From contig DASTIC010000334.1 in NCBI GenBank assembly GCA_035717845.1, positions 1-8,619 on the forward strand: a stretch of DNA of 8,619 nucleotides, given 5' to 3'. Position 1 is the stretch's first letter. The number at the start of each line of letters is the position of its first letter. This document shows, piece by piece, positions 5,597 to 8,619 of the stretch. Origin of the DNA: DASSUW01 sp035717845 (GTDB lineage Bacteria; Actinomycetota; Thermoleophilia; Solirubrobacterales; Solirubrobacteraceae). Under the pieces are notes generated by a model. The model worked only from the letters and a program-made list of their open reading frames with translations, ran no database searches and had not been told where the DNA came from. Made by a program: the position numbers and the translations under genes.

Positions 5597-6931
5597 CTAG
5601 GCGCCCCCTCGGATCACGAAGGTGCTGCTCCCGAGCGGACGGCCGTACCGGGGCTTGGCCCGGGTGCCGAGCGCCGGCCAGACGAACCAGGTGTAGCGGC
5701 CGGTCCTCAGCGTCTGCTTCTTGCCGAGGTACTGCCACGCCTTCGGCAGGCGGAGCCGGGCCGTCGTCGGCCAGAGGCTGAGCACCTTGGTCTTGCCCCG
5801 GAACAGCTGCACGTTGTAGAAGCGCGCACGCTTGAACGGCTCCCAGGCGAGGCGGACCGGCGCGCGCACGACGGCGCCGGCGAGCGGCGCGTACAGCGTC
5901 GGCCGAGCGGTCGCCGTGACGGCGGTGCCGGCGACGTTGCCCGCCGCGTCGGAGGCGATCACCTCGTAGCGGTAGCGCACGCCCTTGCGCACGGTCTTGT
6001 CGACGAAGCTCTGGCCGGTGCCCTTGTAGACGCGGGTCTTGGTGCGGCCGTTCACACCCGGTGAGCGGTCGATCAGGACGAGGACGGCGTCGGCCGGCTT
6101 CTTCCAGCGCACGCGCGCGACCCGCTTCTCGGCCTCCACCTGGACTGCGACCCCGGCGAGCTTCGGCGCCGTGGCGTCGTACTTCGCCGTCAGGCCGCCC
6201 GCGGCGGTGTTGCCGGCCCGGTCGCGGCAGGTCCCCGCGATCGCCACCTGCGCCTTGTCGGGGCCCGCGTAGCGCGCCGGCTGGGTGCACGACTCGACGC
6301 CGGAGGTGGCGTCGGCACCGTTGAAGGTGACGGTGACCGGCTTCCGGTACCAGCCGTTCCCGTCGGGTGGCCGGTCGGCCGCGGCCGCGACGGACGGGGG
6401 CGTCGCGTCGTAGTTCAGCGAGAAGCCGCCGGGCGCGCTCGTGTTCCCCGCGACGTCGGTGCACGTCCCGGAGACGGCGACGCCGGCCCCGTCCCCACCC
6501 GCGTAGGTCGGCGCCGAGCACGACGCGAGGCCGGAGACCGCATCCGTCCCGGTGAACGCGACGGCGACCGGGTGGTTGTACCAGCCGTTCGCATCGGGCC
6601 CGCGGGCCGGGTTGGCACCCGAGACGATCGGCGCGGTCTTGTCGATCTTCGGCGTTGCGGTCGCCTGTGCCGAGCCGCCCTGGAACGTCACGGTGCAGGT
6701 GTGCGAGGTCTGCCCTTCCGTCGTCACGAGCTGGCCGAGCTCACAGCCGGAGCTCGAGATCACGCTGCCGATCTCGGTGACCGTCCAGTGGATCGTGACG
6801 TTGCCCCTGAACCAGCCGTTGCTCCCGGGCGTCCCCGTCATGTTGAAGCTGACGGTGGGCGTGCTCCACGCAGCCGGCGCGAGCGCGAGCGTCGAGACCA
6901 CCGCCACGGCGAGGATCGCGGTGCGCTTCAT
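5597..6931 (-). CDS. Secreted protein with two Cys-paired Ig-like repeats, 444 residues; short paralogue of the 1391-residue protein
   Basis: ATG 6931 has GGGGAG (6940-6945) eight bases upstream and overlaps the preceding stop as ATGA. Residues 1-23 are a signal peptide (MKRTAILAVAVVSTLALAPA, cut near AWS). Residues 24-102 are an N-terminal Ig-like module with two cysteines, clearly homologous to the same module of the long paralogue (TNGWFRSDVTI/SNGWFRGNVTI; TEG.TSHTCT). Residues 103-180 and 181-257 are two tandem repeats with the GWYN/GWYR, GPD and C.D.AGNT motifs. Residues 258-344 look fibronectin type III-like. Residues about 345-444 are the shared terminal module (ARFYNVQLFRG, WPALGTRAKPRYGRPLGSS). 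The C-terminal 187 residues are lysine-rich and Cys-free, unlike the arginine-rich equivalent of the long protein. It is probably exported and held at or near the cell surface; its biochemical activity is unknown. Confidence 0.9.
   Translation of the reverse strand: MKRTAILAVAVVSTLALAPAAWSTPTVSFNMTGTPGSNGWFRGNVTIHWTVTEIGSVISSSGCELGQLVTTEGQTSHTCTVTFQGGSAQATATPKIDKTAPIVSGANPARGPDANGWYNHPVAVAFTGTDAVSGLASCSAPTYAGGDGAGVAVSGTCTDVAGNTSAPGGFSLNYDATPPSVAAAADRPPDGNGWYRKPVTVTFNGADATSGVESCTQPARYAGPDKAQVAIAGTCRDRAGNTAAGGLTAKYDATAPKLAGVAVQVEAEKRVARVRWKKPADAVLVLIDRSPGVNGRTKTRVYKGTGQSFVDKTVRKGVRYRYEVIASDAAGNVAGTAVTATARPTLYAPLAGAVVRAPVRLAWEPFKRARFYNVQLFRGKTKVLSLWPTTARLRLPKAWQYLGKKQTLRTGRYTWFVWPALGTRAKPRYGRPLGSSTFVIRGGA
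6161..6625 (-). repeat. Two tandem Ig-like repeats of the short paralogue
   Basis: Residues 103-180 and 181-257 align with the repeats of the long neighbour. The first resembles type B. The second closely resembles repeat 14 of the long protein (DRPPDG.GWYR, SGVESC/SGIESC, GTCRD.AGN, YD.TAP). The last repeat before the C-terminal module is thus of the same kind in both proteins. Confidence 0.85.
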
Positions 6932-7491
6932 CGCGCGAGCTCCCCGAACTGACGCCGCGCCGCCACCAGCAGGACGGCCCCGCCCAGCGCGACGAAGCCG
7001 AGCCCGCCGCCCGCGAGCGCGACGAGGCCGCGGTTCAGCTCCTCGGCCGACGGGACGAAGCGGGCCAGCGGCACCGGGTGCCGGTCGTGTGGAGGAAGCG
7101 TGCGGGCGGCGGCGCCCGCCTTCGGCGTCGGCTTGGGCTTCGCCGCCACCACGGCCTTCGTCTTCTTCGCCTTCGGCCGGGGCGTGGCCTTCGCCGTCGT
7201 CGCCGGCGCGGCCGCCGGGCGCGCCGGCACCTCACGCGTCACGATCACCGGCGTCACGACCGTGCGCGTGACGACCGGGGCGGGCTGGGACGTGACCACC
7301 GTCCGCGTCACCGCGGGCGCCGGCTCGGCAGCGGCCGTCTCCGGCGGCTCCGGCGTCACCGCGAGCGGCGGCGGATCCGGGGAGGGTGCAGCTGCGGCGG
7401 CCGCGGCCGGTGCGAGCAAGGCGAGACAGGCGAAGGCGAGGGTCACCACCCCGCCGGATCGCCGGAGCGATCTACTGGTTCCCTCGAGCAT
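6928..7491 (-). CDS. Pro/Ala/Thr/Lys-rich membrane-anchored protein with signal peptide, 187 residues
   Basis: I place the start at ATG 7491, with GAGGGG (7500-7505) eight bases upstream. The longer TTG start at 7551 would begin inside the -35 box of the promoter, before any transcript. Residues 1-34 are a signal peptide (LRRSGGVVTLAFACLALLAP). Residues 35-130 are low complexity, rich in Pro, Ala, Thr and Lys, with VTRTVVT occurring twice (about 61-67 and 74-80) and a third partial copy, VTREV. Residues about 154-178 form one hydrophobic segment (GLVALAGGGLGFVALGGAVLL), followed by a short basic tail, AARRQFGELAR. The predicted topology is outside stalk, one membrane pass, short cytoplasmic end. 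It heads the operon and its stop overlaps the next start (ATGA). It could anchor or help export the two secreted paralogues; this is inference. I recognise no enzyme domain. Confidence 0.8.
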   Translation of the reverse strand: MLEGTSRSLRRSGGVVTLAFACLALLAPAAAAAAAPSPDPPPLAVTPEPPETAAAEPAPAVTRTVVTSQPAPVVTRTVVTPVIVTREVPARPAAAPATTAKATPRPKAKKTKAVVAAKPKPTPKAGAAARTLPPHDRHPVPLARFVPSAEELNRGLVALAGGGLGFVALGGAVLLVAARRQFGELAR

Positions 7492-7522
7492 CGCGGCCGC
7501 CCCTCGTCGTTCCCCGTCCCCG

Positions 7523-7551
7523 AAAGTAGTACTCGTCTGGACGAGTGTCAA
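7523..7551 (-). promoter_or_regulatory. Sigma-70-like promoter of the surface-protein operon
   Basis: Read on the minus strand, TTGACA (7551-7546) is a perfect -35 box. A 17-base spacer separates it from TACTTT (7528-7523), a fair -10 box. Transcription would start near 7516, giving a leader of about 25 bases to ATG 7491. No other start-proximal promoter is seen for the three minus-strand genes down to 1373. Confidence 0.7.
7531..7546. promoter_or_regulatory. Inverted repeat within the promoter spacer, candidate operator
   Basis: The plus-strand sequence actcgtctggacgagt is a 7-bp perfect inverted repeat around two bases. It fills almost all of the -35/-10 spacer and touches the -35 box, the classic place for a repressor (TetR-like) or a spacer-binding activator. 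No regulator gene lies in the window, so the binding protein is unknown. Confidence 0.6.
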
Positions 7552-7562
7552 TGAGCACGATC

Positions 7563-7598
7563 CGACCCGCAGGCCGGCCGAGGCCGGCCTGCGGGTCG
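7563..7598 (-). terminator. Strong hairpin, likely terminator of the repeat-protein gene
   Basis: Two 17-base arms (cgacccgcaggccggcc and its exact complement) enclose a 2-base centre, starting 13 bases after the stop codon at 7612-7614. No T-run follows on the minus strand, as is common in high-GC actinobacteria; on the plus strand it is followed by TTT. It separates this gene from the promoter of the downstream operon. Confidence 0.75.
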
Positions 7599-7611
7599 TT
7601 TGCTGCTCGGA

Positions 7612-8619
7612 CTAGTGCATGAGCAGCGGCTTCCGGTTGGACGCAGCCAGCTGGAGCGCCAGCGACAGCGCCGCCGCCGACTGGTCGTTCTTCGCCGACT
7701 GACCGATCGCCTGCACGCCACCGCCGCCGCCCTGGTACTGGCGGGCGCGCTGGCCCAGCAGGTTCGCGTTCAGCGCCGTCGCATCCGACTCGACGCTGTT
7801 CGACTGGTGCACGGAGCCGTCCCAGCCGTAGCTGCCGACGCGCACGGGCGTGTTGCTGTTCCCGCCCGACGGGCAGCCGCACTTGCCGTGCCCGAAGGCC
7901 TGGACGGCCAGCGAGGCGGCCAGTGCGTCCTGGTCGCTCTTCGACTCCTGCCCGATCGCCTGGATGCCGATCGAATCGCAGCCGCAGTGCTTGCTGCCCC
8001 ACTGCTTCTGCTCGGCGTCCTGCGAGGTCAGGTTGACGTTCAGCGCCTCGGCATCCGAGTCGACCTTGTTCGACTGGTACACCGAGCCGTCGTCACCCTT
8101 GCTGTGAACGCGCACGGGTGCGTTGTCGTTGGACGCGCCGAACTGCAGCGCGGCCGACAGCGCGAGCGCCGCCTGGTCGTTCTTCGCCGACTGGCCGATC
8201 GCCTGGATGGCGATGCCGGCGCCGCCGGACTGGTGCTGATCCGCGTCCTGGTGGAGCGCGTTCAGGTTCGCGGCGGTCGCATCCGACTCGACGCTGTTCG
8301 ACTGGTGGACCCGGCCACCGTCACCCTTGCTACCGACGCGCACCGGAGCGTTGGCGTTGCTCGCCCCGTGTTGCAGCGCGGCGGAGAGGGCTGCGGCGGA
8401 CTGGTCGTTCTTCGCCTCCTGGCCGATCGCCTGGATGCCGATTCCGCCGTGGCAGCCGCACTCCCGGCCGCCCCACTGGTCCTGGTCGGCGTCCTGCTTC
8501 GTCAGGTTGGCGTTCAGGGCCTCGGCGTCCGAGTCGACCTTGTTCGACTGGTGCACCGAGCCGTCGTCGCCCTTGCTGTGGATCCGCACGGGCGAGTTGT
8601 CGTTCGACGCGCCCGACTG
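7612..8619 (-). CDS. Gln/Asn/Ser/Ala-rich tandem-repeat protein with Cys-Gly-Cys motifs, partial (5' end off right edge)
   Basis: The frame is open to the right edge and in repeat register there (QSGASNDNSPVRIHSKG). The GTG at 8587-8589 is therefore an internal Val codon and not the start. The 335 visible residues form four repeats, beginning at PVR near residues 10, 92, 168 and 258. Each holds PVR(V/I).S.G.DG.V.QSN.V(D/E)SDA.A.N.N, then a Gln-rich strand (QDADQHQ), a Gly-rich turn, IQAIGQ..K.DQ and an Ala/Leu/Ser helix-like stretch ending LQ.GASN. Types alternate: VDSDAEALN repeats carry CGC loops (residues 54-56 and 212-214), VESDATA repeats do not; another CGC is at 247-249. Regularly spaced Gln, Asn and Ser recall curlin or beta-solenoid proteins, but the match is only a pattern. 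Likely secreted, though no signal peptide is visible. Function unknown. Confidence 0.85.
   Translation of the reverse strand, partial: QSGASNDNSPVRIHSKGDDGSVHQSNKVDSDAEALNANLTKQDADQDQWGGRECGCHGGIGIQAIGQEAKNDQSAAALSAALQHGASNANAPVRVGSKGDGGRVHQSNSVESDATAANLNALHQDADQHQSGGAGIAIQAIGQSAKNDQAALALSAALQFGASNDNAPVRVHSKGDDGSVYQSNKVDSDAEALNVNLTSQDAEQKQWGSKHCGCDSIGIQAIGQESKSDQDALAASLAVQAFGHGKCGCPSGGNSNTPVRVGSYGWDGSVHQSNSVESDATALNANLLGQRARQYQGGGGGVQAIGQSAKNDQSAAALSLALQLAASNRKPLLMH
7636..8619 (-). repeat. Four alternating repeats of 76-90 codons in the Gln/Asn-rich protein
   Basis: The spacing between PVR motifs is 82, 76 and 90 residues. Repeats 1 and 3 share VDSDAEALN, a Q.QWG turn and a CGC loop. Repeats 2 and 4 share VESDATA and a plain glycine turn. 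The unit of growth therefore seems to be a pair of repeats. Confidence 0.85.

Noticed and set aside
1958..6064. A very long open frame (over 1300 codons) on the plus strand, opposite the Ig-like genes
   Set aside because: It spans two antisense genes and their gap. Its translation is an arginine/glycine/alanine-rich string without domains. Such mirror frames arise when the true gene has G or C at nearly every third position and is repetitive.
4623..6521. A second long minus-strand frame crossing both Ig-like genes
   Set aside because: It runs out of frame through parts of two well-supported genes and their ribosome binding sites, and is composed mostly of Arg, Gly and Ala. It is a composition artefact.
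7492..7551. A 20-residue N-terminal extension of the stalk protein starting at TTG 7551
   Set aside because: The TTG is the start of the TTGACA -35 box, so it would lie before the transcript start. The ATG at 7491 has a good ribosome binding site and begins a normal signal peptide.
7471..8002. A minus-strand frame overlapping the end of the repeat protein and the hairpin
   Set aside because: It is out of frame with the clear repeat pattern and crosses the terminator and promoter. It has no recognisable domain or start signal.
7612..8589. The repeat protein starting at GTG 8587-8589
   Set aside because: The frame continues to the window edge in repeat register (ASNDNSPV as in ASNDNAPV of other repeats), so that GTG is an internal valine.

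Overview
The window is very GC-rich, with strong G/C bias at third codon positions. It encodes a branched-chain amino-acid type acyl-CoA carboxylase tail and, on the opposite strand, large secreted Ig-like/fibronectin-like repeat proteins. This combination suggests a high-GC actinobacterium. The C-terminal module seen in the two secreted paralogues (ARFYNVQL...RG..K.LS.WP, then TRA.PRYGRPLGSSTF) reminds me of Thermoleophilia (Gaiellales/Solirubrobacterales). That placement comes from memory and is not a search result.

Left part (1-1372, plus strand). The last codons of a methylcrotonoyl-CoA carboxylase beta subunit lie at the edge. A tandem duplication with a 690-bp period follows. Its first unit is a chimera: a small gene, broken by a TAA stop at 161-163, runs in frame into a second copy of the carboxylase C-terminus (about 339-706). 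Its second unit carries the intact small gene (746-1039). A YdhR-like small protein follows after 3 bp (1043-1372) and ends one base before the stop codon of the opposing operon.

Middle (1373-7551, minus strand). This is a three-gene operon read right to left. It starts at a sigma-70-like promoter (TTGACA, 17 bp, TACTTT) whose spacer holds a near-perfect inverted repeat that could be an operator. The first gene encodes a proline/alanine-rich protein with a signal peptide and a C-terminal membrane segment (6928-7491). It overlaps by ATGA the gene for a 444-residue secreted protein with two Cys-paired Ig-like repeats (5597-6931). After 48 bp comes a 1391-residue paralogue with fourteen such repeats (1373-5548). 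Both secreted proteins share the same N-terminal and C-terminal modules and differ mainly in repeat number. The set looks like a cell-surface system: a membrane-anchored stalk protein, a short fibre and a long fibre. That role is inferred.

Right part (7563-8619, minus strand). A 17-bp perfect hairpin lies just downstream of a gene that runs off the right edge. The gene encodes a Gln/Asn/Ser/Ala-rich protein of four 76-90 residue repeats in two alternating types, with Cys-Gly-Cys motifs in some. It resembles no family I can name with certainty. Its spacing of polar residues recalls curlin-like or beta-solenoid proteins.

I saw no tRNA, rRNA, CRISPR array, transposase or integrase. There is no gene-free stretch over 300 bp.
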